Shown: positions 52,366 to 60,960 of the stretch, one piece after another
How the letters are laid out: every line of letters starts with the position of its first letter
Numbering within the stretch: the stretch's first letter is position 1
From: Tabrizicola flagellatus
Lineage (GTDB): Bacteria; Pseudomonadota; Alphaproteobacteria; Rhodobacterales; Rhodobacteraceae
Length of the DNA stretch: 64,000 nucleotides
Assembly (NCBI RefSeq): GCF_008271465.1
Contig: NZ_VMDU01000016.1
Coordinates: forward strand, 1 to 64,000
Direction: 5' to 3'
Position numbers and translations under genes: made by a program
The notes under the pieces: generated by a model
Seen by the model: the letters and a program-made list of their open reading frames with translations, nothing else
What the model was told of the DNA's origin: nothing
Database searches by the model: none

Positions 52366-53658
52366 ATGGCCGACCGCCTGCGCGCGATGTTCTGCGACCA
52401 CCTCAGCCTGATGCGGGGCAAGTATCTGCCCGCGCACAAGCTGAAATCCGACGGCACGCGGCTGGCGCGGCCGACCTTCTCCGTGCACTGGGACAAGGAC
52501 CTGATCCTCGACGCCCCCCATACGAAATGCCGCGAGGGCATCCCGGACATGGAGCTGCGCTGGGTCGCCGAGGAAATCCGCGACGGCTGGGAGCCCGACA
52601 CGAAGGTCGTCACCGGCGATCTTTACGACAGCGAGGGCCAGCGCATCCCGCTCTGCCCGCGCGGGGCGCTGAAACGCGCGGTGGCCGACTGGGCGGCGCA
52701 GGGTCTGACGCCGAAGGTCGGGATCGAGCTGGAAGCCTATGCCTTCGAGATCGCCGAGGACGGCAGCGTCGCGCCGATGCGCGCGCCGGGCGGCATCGTC
52801 TATGGCACCGGCCCCTTCGCCGATCCCGCCGGTTTCACCGACGCGATCTGGCAGCGGGCCGAGGCGGCGGGCTTCCGGCTGGAGCTCATCACCGCCGAGT
52901 ACGACACGCCGCAGTTCGAGTTCACCCTCGCCTATGACGAGGCGGTGCGTGCGGTGGACGAGATGGTCCTTTTCCGCCAGATGACGCGCGAAGTGGCGCT
53001 GGACCACGGCATCCTGTTGACATTCCTGCCGAAACCGATCCCGGAAAAGGGCGGCTCGGGGCTGCATTTCAATATCTCCTTCGCCGACAGGACCGGGGCG
53101 AACGCACTCATGACCGGGCCGAAGGGCGGGCCGGGGCACATGAATGATCTGGCCAGGGGTGTCGTTGCGGGCTGGCTGCATCACCACAAGGGGCTTGCGG
53201 GCCTTCTGGCGCCCACGGTCGGCAGCTACCTGCGGCTGCAACCGGCCTCGATGTCGGGCTACTGGTGCAACTGGGGCGGCGACCATCGCGGCGTCACGGT
53301 CCGCGTGTCGGAAGAGGGCGGCCCCAAGACGCGGCTGGAACACCGGATGGCCGATGCCAGCTGCAACCCCTATACCGCGCTGGCCGCGCTGTTGCAGGCC
53401 GGCCGGCTGGGGGTGGAGGCCGGCCACGCGCTTCCCGCGCCCGAGGCCGGCGACGGCTTCGACCGCACCGATGCCGGGCATGGCGTGGCCGGGTCCCTGT
53501 CCGAGGCGATGGACGATCTGGCCGCCGATACCGCCCTGGCAAAGGCGCTGGGCCCCGAACTCGTGGAACACCACCTGTTCATGAAGCGGATCGAGGTGGA
53601 CAAGACCGCTGGCCTCGAAGGCGCGGCATTGCGCGACTATTACATCTGGTATGTCTGA
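52366..53658 (+). CDS. Glutamine synthetase-like gamma-glutamyl amine ligase
   Basis: 430-residue GS-III/PuuA-like enzyme. The beta-grasp N-domain is short; the catalytic domain has GIELEAYAFEI and ELITAEYDTPQFEF (metal Glu ligands), GGSGLHFNIS (the His in the NGSGMHxH region) and the C-terminal TRLEHRMADASCNPYTALAA. Real GS for nitrogen assimilation is usually near glnB; this gene is instead between a P450 and a ferredoxin. It probably joins glutamate to an amine substrate using ATP. Gamma-glutamylpolyamine or N-methylglutamine-type products are possible. Confidence 0.88.
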   Translation: MADRLRAMFCDHLSLMRGKYLPAHKLKSDGTRLARPTFSVHWDKDLILDAPHTKCREGIPDMELRWVAEEIRDGWEPDTKVVTGDLYDSEGQRIPLCPRGALKRAVADWAAQGLTPKVGIELEAYAFEIAEDGSVAPMRAPGGIVYGTGPFADPAGFTDAIWQRAEAAGFRLELITAEYDTPQFEFTLAYDEAVRAVDEMVLFRQMTREVALDHGILLTFLPKPIPEKGGSGLHFNISFADRTGANALMTGPKGGPGHMNDLARGVVAGWLHHHKGLAGLLAPTVGSYLRLQPASMSGYWCNWGGDHRGVTVRVSEEGGPKTRLEHRMADASCNPYTALAALLQAGRLGVEAGHALPAPEAGDGFDRTDAGHGVAGSLSEAMDDLAADTALAKALGPELVEHHLFMKRIEVDKTAGLEGAALRDYYIWYV

Positions 53659-53667
53659 GGGCCCGCG

Positions 53668-53982
53668 ATGCACGCCACCTGGAAACTGGCCGATGGCCGC
53701 GAGATCACCCTGGACGTGCCGGAGGGCGAAAGCCTGATGCAGGCCGCCACCCGGCACGGGGTGCCCGGCATCATCGGCGAATGCGGCGGCTCGCTGTCCT
53801 GCGCGACCTGCCATGTCGTCGTCGATCCCGCCTGGGCCGACCGCGCCGGCCCGCCCGGCGCCTTCGAGGAGGACATGCTCGACATCACCGAGGCCGGTCG
53901 CGAGCCGACCTCGCGCCTGTCCTGCCAGATCCGGATGAGCGCGGCGCTGGACGGGATCGTCGTTCGGGTGCCGCAGGGCTGA
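53668..53982 (+). CDS. 2Fe-2S ferredoxin (adrenodoxin type)
   Basis: 104-residue ferredoxin with cluster ligands Cys39, Cys45, Cys48 (ECGGSLSCATC) and Cys86 (RLSCQI), the CX5CX2C...C pattern of ferredoxins that serve P450s. It lies 9 bases after the GS-like gene. A palindromic element (copy D) follows its stop. Confidence 0.93.
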   Translation: MHATWKLADGREITLDVPEGESLMQAATRHGVPGIIGECGGSLSCATCHVVVDPAWADRAGPPGAFEEDMLDITEAGREPTSRLSCQIRMSAALDGIVVRVPQG

Positions 53983-53998
53983 CCCTTCCCCCGGCATC

Positions 53999-54063
53999 GC
54001 TCGTCGATGCCTTCGGCACTCCTCGCTGGTGCCCCCGACGAGAAGGCGAAGCCGAACGAGGAG
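53999..54063. repeat. Dispersed palindromic element, copy D
   Basis: Left arm CTCGTCGA-TGCCTTCGGCA-CTCCTCGC; right arm reversed CTCCTCGTTC-GGCTTCGCC-TTCTCGTC. The mini-hairpins are TGCC-TTC-GGCA and GGC-TTC-GCC, different in sequence from copies A-C but still self-complementary. It lies between the ferredoxin and the phosphatase gene. Confidence 0.75.
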
Positions 54064-54129
54064 GGCAGCTTGTCTTTCGCCGGTGATGTGGTCCGGCTAG
54101 CCTGCCACGGCGAGCCAGAGGATGCGCCC

Positions 54130-54918
54130 ATGACCGACCTGATCGACCTTGACCGCCTGTCCAGAATCCTGACCGAAGCGGGCACACAGGCGCTGGGCTT
54201 CTTCGACACTCTCGCCGACCGTGCCATCGAGGCCAAGGCGCCCGGCGACCTCGTGTCGGACGCCGACCGCGCGGTCGAGGCGACGCTCCGCCGCCTTCTG
54301 GCCCACGACTTCCCCGGCGACGGCATCCTGGGCGAGGAGATGGGCGGCACGTCGAAGGGTCGCTTCTGGGCCGTGGATCCGATCGACGGCACGGCGAACT
54401 TCCTCTCCGGTCTGCCGTTCTGGACCATTTCCGTCGGGTTGATGGACGAAGGCCGCCCCGTTGCCGGGGGCATCATCGCCCCGGCGCTGGGCTTGATGGC
54501 GGTGGGCGGCGGCGCCGGCCCCCTGCACGAGACCGGCCTTGCCGCCGGATCGCGCGCCGCCATGCCCGGCTGCATCGGCCTTGGACGCAACCCGCGCTGG
54601 CCGGTGGCCGACCGCCATGCCGTCGAGGCCGCCTGCGAGACCGCGGGCCTTGCGCCGCGCGTCCTCGGCTCTTGCGCGCTGGCGCTGATGCTGGTCGCGA
54701 CCGGACGGCTGGCCGGCTATGTCGAGGCCCGGGTCGGTGGCCTGTGGGACTGCGCCGGAGGCCTTGCCCTCTGCCGGGCCGCCGGCCTGCCGACCGCCTT
54801 CCGGACCCATGCGGACGGGACGGTGGACCTTGTGGCGGGCGAGGTGTTCGGCCTGGTCGAAGGCAGGCCCTGGGCCGCGGATCTGGTGCCGGGAGAGCGT
54901 CAGACTTTTCAAGCTTGA
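54130..54918 (+). CDS. Inositol monophosphatase-family phosphatase
   Basis: 262-residue Li+-sensitive, Mg-dependent phosphatase fold. Metal-site motifs: DLVSDADRAVE, GILGEEMG and WAVDPIDGTANFLSG (the family signature), and LWDCAGGLALCRAAG at the C-terminus (third Asp). Substrates of the family include inositol phosphates, histidinol phosphate and PAP. The start follows an upstream gap of 66 bases after element copy D, so it may have its own promoter. No link to the distant iol operon is shown. Confidence 0.88.
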   Translation: MTDLIDLDRLSRILTEAGTQALGFFDTLADRAIEAKAPGDLVSDADRAVEATLRRLLAHDFPGDGILGEEMGGTSKGRFWAVDPIDGTANFLSGLPFWTISVGLMDEGRPVAGGIIAPALGLMAVGGGAGPLHETGLAAGSRAAMPGCIGLGRNPRWPVADRHAVEAACETAGLAPRVLGSCALALMLVATGRLAGYVEARVGGLWDCAGGLALCRAAGLPTAFRTHADGTVDLVAGEVFGLVEGRPWAADLVPGERQTFQA

Positions 54919-54989
54919 AACATCTTGAGGCCGCCCGGCACTTCCCCTAACCTGCCGGGGCGCGAACCGGGCGGGAAGGACGGGATCAC

Positions 54990-56963
54990 TTGGCCACGAA
55001 CAGCACGGCGGGGGGGTATTTCCTCTATCATTCCATCGGCATCTATCCGGGCAAGGAGGACGACCTCGCCCGCGCGATGGCCGAGTTCTCGGCGGTCTGG
55101 TCTGCCCCGGATGACAGGCAATGGGGCTATGTGCTGCGCAAGCGGCAGGATTTCATCGACCGCTGGCGGCGGCTGATCAACGTCCCCAAGGGCAGCCTGA
55201 CCACGGTGGACAACGTGACCGAGGGGTTGCAGAAGATCCTCCGCGCGCTGCCGGACGGGATGCTGCGCGGGAAACGGGTGCTGACGGCGGCGGACTGTTT
55301 CCCCTCGCTGCATTTCCTGTTGCAGGGTCTGGCGCCGAAGATGGGCTTCACGCTGACCACCGTGCCGCTGTCCGAGGGCCGCGCCTGGGTGGAGACCGAG
55401 GACTTTCTCGCCCACTGGGGCCCGGATGTGGGGCTGGCGCTGCTGACCTGGGTGACCTCGATCGGCTCGTCGAAGATGGATTATCCGGCGCTGGTCGCGC
55501 ATGGCCGGGCCATGGGCAGCCTGATGGTCGCCGACATCACGCAAGGGGCGGGGCTGATGCCCTTCGATGCGATGAACCCGAAAGTGGATTTCGTCGTCTC
55601 GACCAGCCTGAAATGGCTGTGCGGCACGCCCGGCGCGGGGATCCTTTACGCCGACAAGGACCTGATCCCGATGCTGACGCCGGAAGGGCGGGGGTGGTTC
55701 TCCCAGAACAATCCCTTCTCCTGGGACCTCGACAAGTTCGACTATGCCCCCGACATCCGCCGTTTCGACACCGGCACGCCGGGGTCGGTGGCGGCCATCG
55801 CATCGCTGCCGGCGCTGGAATGGTTCTCGAAGCAGGACCTGACCGAGGTAGCCGCGCACAACCGCCGCCTGGTGGGCCGGGTGATCGAGCGGGCCGACCG
55901 GCTGGACCTGCCGCTGCACTCTCCGCGTGACGCCGACCGGCGCGGCGGGGCGGTGATGATACGCATGCCCGACAAGGCCGAGGCGGCAGCCTGCGTCGGT
56001 GCCCTGGGGGTCGAGGGCTATTCGGTCGATTGCCGCGGGCCGATCCTGCGCATGTCGCCGGGCTTCGTGACCGAGGACAGTGCGGTGGATGCCGTCTTCG
56101 ACCTGGTCGAAGAGGTGATGGCCCGCCGCCGCCGGCGTTTCCCCGGGCAGGGGGACAAGACGGGCAATCCGGCAGAGGTCCTGTCGGCCCTGACCGCCGG
56201 TCTTGCCGGCGGGGGCGTGCGGGTGGTTGACCTGACCGCCCAGCTTGGCCCCGAAACCCCGATCCTGCGCCTGCCCGAGGATCTCGCCCGGAACACGCCC
56301 AAGGTCGCCATCCACCGGATCAGCGCCTATGACAAGGACGGTCCGTTCTGGGCCTGGAACTGGCTGGAGCTGGGCGAGCACTCCGGCACCCATTTCGACG
56401 CGCCGCACCATTGGCTCTCGGGCAAGGACCACCCGGACGGCTTCACCGACACGCTGTCGGTCCAGCGCCTTATCGCGCCGGCCAATGTCATCGACTGTTC
56501 GGCCGAGGCGGCGGCGGACCCGGACTTCCTGCTGACGGCCGCGCATGTGAAGGCCTGGGAGGCGCAGCATGGCGAGATCGGCCCCGGCGAATGGGTGCTG
56601 ATGCGCACCGACTGGGACCGCCGCGCCCATGACGTGGCGCTGTTCCTGAACGAGGACCCGGACCCCTACGAGGACGGCTCGCATTCCCCTGGCCCCTCGA
56701 CCGACTGCATCGACTATCTCCTCGGCAAGGGCATCGTCGGCTGGGGCACCCAGTGCATCGGCACGGATGCGGGCATGGCCGGCAAGTTCAGCCCGCCCTT
56801 CCCGGCGCACAACCTGCTGCACCGGGACAACTGCTTTGGCCTGGCGAGCCTGTGCAACCTCGACCAGCTGCCGCCGAAGGGCGCGCTTCTGATCGCGGCG
56901 CCGCTGAAGATCCGAGGCGGCACCGGCTCGCCCATCCGCGCGCTGGCGCTGGTGCCCGGCTGA
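54990..56963 (+). CDS. Fusion: kynureninase-like PLP domain plus cyclase/formamidase domain
   Basis: 657 residues read without a break. Residues ~1-385 are a class V aminotransferase fold like kynureninase (VADITQGAG with the pyridine-N Asp182; cofactor Lys208 in STSLKWLCGTPGAG). Residues ~400-655 are a cyclase-family metal hydrolase like kynurenine formamidase KynB (EHSGTHFDAPHHW, the HxGTHxDxPxH signature). Such a protein could deformylate N-formylkynurenine and cleave kynurenine to anthranilate, but the substrate may differ. No tryptophan dioxygenase gene is near. TTG start at 54990, GGAAGGA upstream. The single frame through both domains argues against sequencing error. Confidence 0.82.
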   Translation: MATNSTAGGYFLYHSIGIYPGKEDDLARAMAEFSAVWSAPDDRQWGYVLRKRQDFIDRWRRLINVPKGSLTTVDNVTEGLQKILRALPDGMLRGKRVLTAADCFPSLHFLLQGLAPKMGFTLTTVPLSEGRAWVETEDFLAHWGPDVGLALLTWVTSIGSSKMDYPALVAHGRAMGSLMVADITQGAGLMPFDAMNPKVDFVVSTSLKWLCGTPGAGILYADKDLIPMLTPEGRGWFSQNNPFSWDLDKFDYAPDIRRFDTGTPGSVAAIASLPALEWFSKQDLTEVAAHNRRLVGRVIERADRLDLPLHSPRDADRRGGAVMIRMPDKAEAAACVGALGVEGYSVDCRGPILRMSPGFVTEDSAVDAVFDLVEEVMARRRRRFPGQGDKTGNPAEVLSALTAGLAGGGVRVVDLTAQLGPETPILRLPEDLARNTPKVAIHRISAYDKDGPFWAWNWLELGEHSGTHFDAPHHWLSGKDHPDGFTDTLSVQRLIAPANVIDCSAEAAADPDFLLTAAHVKAWEAQHGEIGPGEWVLMRTDWDRRAHDVALFLNEDPDPYEDGSHSPGPSTDCIDYLLGKGIVGWGTQCIGTDAGMAGKFSPPFPAHNLLHRDNCFGLASLCNLDQLPPKGALLIAAPLKIRGGTGSPIRALALVPG

Positions 56964-56965
56964 GG

Positions 56966-57031
56966 GCCTCGTCGTTCGACTGTGTCTCCTCCCCGGTGGT
57001 CCGCGAGGAGCGACGCAGTCGACGACGAGCC
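56966..57031. repeat. Dispersed palindromic element, copy E
   Basis: Left arm GCCTCGTCGTT-CGACTGTGTC-TCCTCCC; right arm reversed GGCTCGTCGT-CGACTGCGTCG-CTCCTCG. The right arm has the mini-hairpin CGAC-TGC-GTCG also present in copy B. It starts three bases after the fusion gene stop. Confidence 0.82.
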
Positions 57032-57092
57032 TTTGCGCGGCCGACCGATGCGCGGCATTGAGGCGCGTCGCAAAACAGGCGATAAGCGCAGG

Positions 57093-57545
57093 ATGTCCGA
57101 CGATCCCCCTTCCTTCCGCCAGACCCGCCGCTCGCTGCCGATCGCCCTGCTGCGGGCGCGGGAAACCGTGATGGGGCCCCTGCGGCAGATGCTGGCCACA
57201 TCGGGCATCAACGAACAGAAATGGCGCGTGCTGCGCGTGCTTCAGGAACGCGGGCCGCTGGAACTCAGCCAGGTCGCGGCAGAAGCGGTGCTGCTTCTGT
57301 CCAGCCTGACCCGGATGATCGGGCCGATGGTCGCGGAAGGGCTGATCACCCGCACCACCCCGCCGGAGGACCGCCGCAAGTCGATCGTCGCGATCACCCC
57401 GGCCGGGCTGGCCTTCGTCCAGGCCCATGCCGCGCAAAGCGCCGCGATCCTCGGCCGGATCGAGGCCGAGTTCGGCCATGACCGGCTGGAGCAGCTTCTC
57501 GACTTGCTGGAAGAGCTGCAGAAGCTCGACCTGCGCGGTCCATGA
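57093..57545 (+). CDS. MarR-family regulator (HpaR-like)
   Basis: 150-residue MarR regulator with an N-terminal RRSLPIALLRARETVM and winged helix (ELSQVAAEAVLLLSSLTRMI, wing PPEDRRKSIVAITPAG), the arrangement of HpaR, the repressor of homoprotocatechuate degradation. It follows the PLP/cyclase fusion gene in the same direction; no hpa genes are in the window. An aromatic ligand such as anthranilate or kynurenine is an inference from that neighbour. Confidence 0.85.
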   Translation: MSDDPPSFRQTRRSLPIALLRARETVMGPLRQMLATSGINEQKWRVLRVLQERGPLELSQVAAEAVLLLSSLTRMIGPMVAEGLITRTTPPEDRRKSIVAITPAGLAFVQAHAAQSAAILGRIEAEFGHDRLEQLLDLLEELQKLDLRGP

Positions 57546-57639
57546 CGGAAACGGCGCGCGAAACGGGCAAAACCGGTCTGCGTCCGCCCCGGATTGCGCT
57601 ATCTCTTCCCGCCACGTTCCCAGCCCGGAGCCTTGGCCG

Positions 57640-58884
57640 ATGATCCCGGACCCCGCCGCCTTCCTGCGCCAGCTTTTCGACCGCGCGGTCGAGGTGGCCG
57701 ACCCGATGCGCTCGCTCGCGGGCTTCCTGCCGGAGAAGCCGGGGGGCCGCGTGGTCGTGGTCGGCGCGGGCAAGGCCAGCGCCCGGATGGCCGAGGCGGT
57801 CGAGGCCGTCTGGGGCCCCTGCGAGGGGCTGGTCATCACCCGTTACGGCTATGCGCGCCCCTGTCGCGGGATCGAGATCGTCGAGGCCGCGCATCCCGTG
57901 CCCGATGCGGCCGGCGTCGCGGCCACCGCCCGGATGCTCGAACTCCTGCGCGGGGTGGGAGAGGACGACTTCGTCCTGGCGCTGATCTCGGGCGGGGCCT
58001 CGGCGCTGCTCTGCGCCCCGGTCGAGGGGCTGTCGCTGGCCGAAAAGCAGGCGGTCAACGCGGCACTTCTGGCCTCGGGCGCGCCGATTTCGGCGATGAA
58101 CACGGTGCGCAAGCACCTCAGCCGCGTGAAGGGCGGCCAGCTGGCCGCGGCGGCTCACCCGGCGCGGATGCTTGCCCTGATGATCTCGGACGTGCCGGGG
58201 GACGATCCGGCCCTGATCGGCTCGGGTCCCACGGTCGGCGATGCCAGCACCCCCGACGAGGCGTGCGCGATCCTCGACCGCTGGCAGATCGCGCTTCCGC
58301 CTGCCGCGCATGCCGCGCTGGGCCGGTCGGGCGTGGTGCCGCCGGGGGACGCACGCCTGTCGCGGGTCGAGAACGTCATCTATGCGGCCCCCGCCCAGTC
58401 GCTGGCCGCCGCTGCCGAACTGGCCGCGCCGCTTGCCGAGGTCCGCAGCCTGGGCGACCGGCTGGAGGGCGAGGCACGCGAGGTCGCCCGCGACCAGGCC
58501 CGGTTTGCCCGTGACATAGCAGCGGGCCTGCGCCCCGGCGACCGGCCGGTGCTGCTTCTCTCCGGGGGCGAGTTGACCGTGACCCGGCAGGGCGACGGGG
58601 TGGGCGGGCCGAACGCGGAATTCTGCCTGGCGCTGGCGCTGGCACTGGAGGGCCACCCGCGGATCCATGCGCTGGCCTGCGACACGGACGGTGTGGACGG
58701 CGCCGCCGAGGTGGCGGGCGCGGTGATCGGGCCGGACACGCTGGCCACGCCCGGCGCGGCCGAGGCGCTGGCCCGGAACGATGCCCACGGCTATTTCGCC
58801 CGCGCGGGGGCGCAGGTCGTCACCGGCCCGACCCTGACCAACGTCAACGACTTCCGCGCCATCCTGATCCTGCCGCCGGCTTGA
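57640..58884 (+). CDS. gckA: Glycerate 2-kinase (GckA/MOFRL family)
   Basis: 414-residue kinase making 2-phosphoglycerate from glycerate in the serine cycle or glycolate/tartrate metabolism. N-terminal domain with VVVGAGKASARMAEAVE and LISGGASALLCAP; C-terminal MOFRL domain with LLSGGELTVT and DTDGVDGAAEVAGA. Start at 57640 is set by homology; no strong ribosome binding site. Confidence 0.92.
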   Translation: MIPDPAAFLRQLFDRAVEVADPMRSLAGFLPEKPGGRVVVVGAGKASARMAEAVEAVWGPCEGLVITRYGYARPCRGIEIVEAAHPVPDAAGVAATARMLELLRGVGEDDFVLALISGGASALLCAPVEGLSLAEKQAVNAALLASGAPISAMNTVRKHLSRVKGGQLAAAAHPARMLALMISDVPGDDPALIGSGPTVGDASTPDEACAILDRWQIALPPAAHAALGRSGVVPPGDARLSRVENVIYAAPAQSLAAAAELAAPLAEVRSLGDRLEGEAREVARDQARFARDIAAGLRPGDRPVLLLSGGELTVTRQGDGVGGPNAEFCLALALALEGHPRIHALACDTDGVDGAAEVAGAVIGPDTLATPGAAEALARNDAHGYFARAGAQVVTGPTLTNVNDFRAILILPPA

Positions 58885-59301
58885 GGCCCGCTCCCCGGCG
58901 TCGTCGAGCGTGGCTTCGCGTCCGCTGCCTTGTGCCGCCTGCCCGTGCGGTCCCGGCCCGGCGCCCGCGGCCGGCAGAACCCCGCGCCGGCCTGATCGCC
59001 TGCCGGCATAACCTTGCCCAGTCCGTAAGCGGGCACGACAAGACACTTGATTCAAAGCGATTTCAGAGCGAGCCTTGCCCCTGGTGTCGTGATGAAGGCC
59101 TGTGGACCGAGTGGATCGAACGGCAGACAGCGCCAGACGTTTTGCCCTGTCGCGGGCAAGTGGCCGGGCGCATCTGATGCCTGAAGTCACGGTCTCGCTG
59201 CGGTCCTGCCCCAATGTGGCCTTTTCATGGGCGCAAGGACAGGGTCGCCTTGTGGTGCGTGGTCCCGTTTGTGGGCGAGTTGACGTGATGCTGCCGATCG
59301 G
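58885..59301. other. Intergenic stretch before the GMC oxidoreductase gene
   Basis: About 415 bases with no supported gene. Bases ~58897-58930 (CGTCGTCGAGCGTGGCTTCGC and what follows) resemble one decayed arm of the palindromic family, with no clear partner arm. The rest should include the promoter for the GMC gene, but I see no clear -35/-10 pair. Confidence 0.4.
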
Positions 59302-60960
59302 ATGCGAAAGTTCGCGGGATCTGTCCTGATGCCGATGCGATCCTGGATTCCTTCGGTCATCTCCGGGCAGGCCGCAGCCAGGCCCGCGCCGGGTCAGGAA
59401 TGGGATGTAATCGTGATCGGAACCGGCATCGGTGGCGGTGTCGCCGGTCGCCGGCTGGCCGAAAGCGGCCTGTCGGTCCTGTTCATCGAGAAAGGCCCCC
59501 TCGGCTATCGCACGGAGAGCCAGAACCTTCGCTCCGACATGGATGATTACGCCGCACGGCAGATGCGGGGCTTCTGGCCGACCAGGATCGAGGCGCGTCT
59601 GGATGGTGGTCGGCCGCAACGCTTCTTCGCGCCGATCGGCAGCGGGGTCGGCGGAACCTCGGTGTTCTACGCCGCCGCGGCCGAGCGGCCCGAGCGGCAC
59701 GATCTTGAAAGCACCGACAGCATGCCGCATCCGACAGGGGGCTGGCCGGTCGGCTATGATGCCTTCGCGCCCTATTTCGATCAGGCGGCAGAGCTCCTGT
59801 CGGTCCGGGGCGAGGCCGATCCCGCCTCGGGCCTGCCTGCGCCGCCCTACGCCCCGCCGCCGCTGAGCAGTGCCGAGGCTGCGCTCTTTGAGGACCTGCG
59901 CGGGCTCGGCCTGCATCCCTACCGGGCGCACGAGGCCTTGCGCCGGGTGCCGGGCTGTTCGGACTGCCTTGGTCGCAAGTGCCCCTTGCCCTGCAAGATG
60001 GACGGCCGCTCGGCCGGGATCGAACCGGCGATGGAAACCGGACGCGCGACGCTGATGGCCAACGCATCGGTGGAGGAACTCATCGAAAGCGGTGGGCGGA
60101 TCAGCGAGGTCCGGGTGCGCCGATCGGGGCACGACATGGTGCTGTCGGCCCCGATCATCGTGCTGGCCGCGGGCGCGCTGCATTCGCCGCGGATCCTGCT
60201 GGGGTCGACGGGCACCCATGCGGCGGGCTGTGCCAACTCCAGCGGCTGGGTTGGGCGCGGATTGATGTTCCACCTCAGCGAGATGGTCGCGCTCTGGCCC
60301 CGGCGCGGCCGGCCTGCCGTGGGCGCGACCCGCAGTCTGGCGTTCCGCGATCTGTACGCGGTTGGGGGCAAGCGCCTTGGACTGGTCCAGTCTATGGGGG
60401 TATCGGCGGACGCCGGGCAGATTGCCGCCTATCTCAAGGCCCTGATCGCCCGGTCCCGTCTGTCGCAGGTGCCCGGGATCGGTCGGGTGGCGACGCTGGT
60501 GGCGCGGGTGGGGGGCTTGCTTTTCGGCAAGGCCACGGTGCTGGTCGGCGTCCTGGAGGACCTGCCCTATTACGAGAACCGGGTGCTGCCGCATCCCGAC
60601 GACCCCGAGGTGCCGCTGATCGAATACCGCCTGCACGACGAGCTTCTGGAGCGGCGGGCTTTTTTCCGCCGGGTGATCCGCAGGACACTCGGCCGGTGGC
60701 GGACGCTGCTGCTGGGCATCGGGCCGGATCTCAACTTCGGCCATCCCTGCGGCACCCTGCGCTTCGGGTCCGATCCGAAGACCTCGGTCCTGGATGCCAA
60801 TTGCAAGGCGCATGACCTCGACAATCTCTACGTCGCTGATGCGTCCTTCCTGCCCACTTCGATGGGGGTCAACCCCAGCCTGACGATCGCTGCCAACGCC
60901 CTGCGGGTCGCCGACGTGATCGCGGCTCGCCTGAAAGCCGAAAGGCGGAAAGCGGTTTGA
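59302..60960 (+). CDS. GMC-type FAD-dependent oxidoreductase
   Basis: 552 residues. FAD-binding VIVIGTGIGGGVAGRRLAES near the N-terminus, GSGVGGTSVFYAA, and the catalytic histidine region near GIGPDLNFGHPCGTLRFG; the C-terminus VADASFLPTSMGVNPSLTIA is typical of GMC alcohol/sugar oxidoreductases. A cysteine cluster CSDCLGRKCPLPC (about 223-235) may bind metal, an unusual addition. The start is uncertain (59302 or 59329); neither has a good ribosome binding site. The stop overlaps the next start (TGATG), so it is coupled to an SDR. Confidence 0.85.
   Translation: MRKFAGSVLMPMRSWIPSVISGQAAARPAPGQEWDVIVIGTGIGGGVAGRRLAESGLSVLFIEKGPLGYRTESQNLRSDMDDYAARQMRGFWPTRIEARLDGGRPQRFFAPIGSGVGGTSVFYAAAAERPERHDLESTDSMPHPTGGWPVGYDAFAPYFDQAAELLSVRGEADPASGLPAPPYAPPPLSSAEAALFEDLRGLGLHPYRAHEALRRVPGCSDCLGRKCPLPCKMDGRSAGIEPAMETGRATLMANASVEELIESGGRISEVRVRRSGHDMVLSAPIIVLAAGALHSPRILLGSTGTHAAGCANSSGWVGRGLMFHLSEMVALWPRRGRPAVGATRSLAFRDLYAVGGKRLGLVQSMGVSADAGQIAAYLKALIARSRLSQVPGIGRVATLVARVGGLLFGKATVLVGVLEDLPYYENRVLPHPDDPEVPLIEYRLHDELLERRAFFRRVIRRTLGRWRTLLLGIGPDLNFGHPCGTLRFGSDPKTSVLDANCKAHDLDNLYVADASFLPTSMGVNPSLTIAANALRVADVIAARLKAERRKAV

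Noticed and set aside
58897-58930. Seventh copy of the palindromic element
   Set aside because: Only one partial arm is similar and the paired arm is not clear, so it is noted only as a possible decayed remnant.
54909-60813. Two minus-strand frames of about 970 and 1140 codons
   Set aside because: They run antisense across several conserved genes with catalytic motifs and show no domain of their own.
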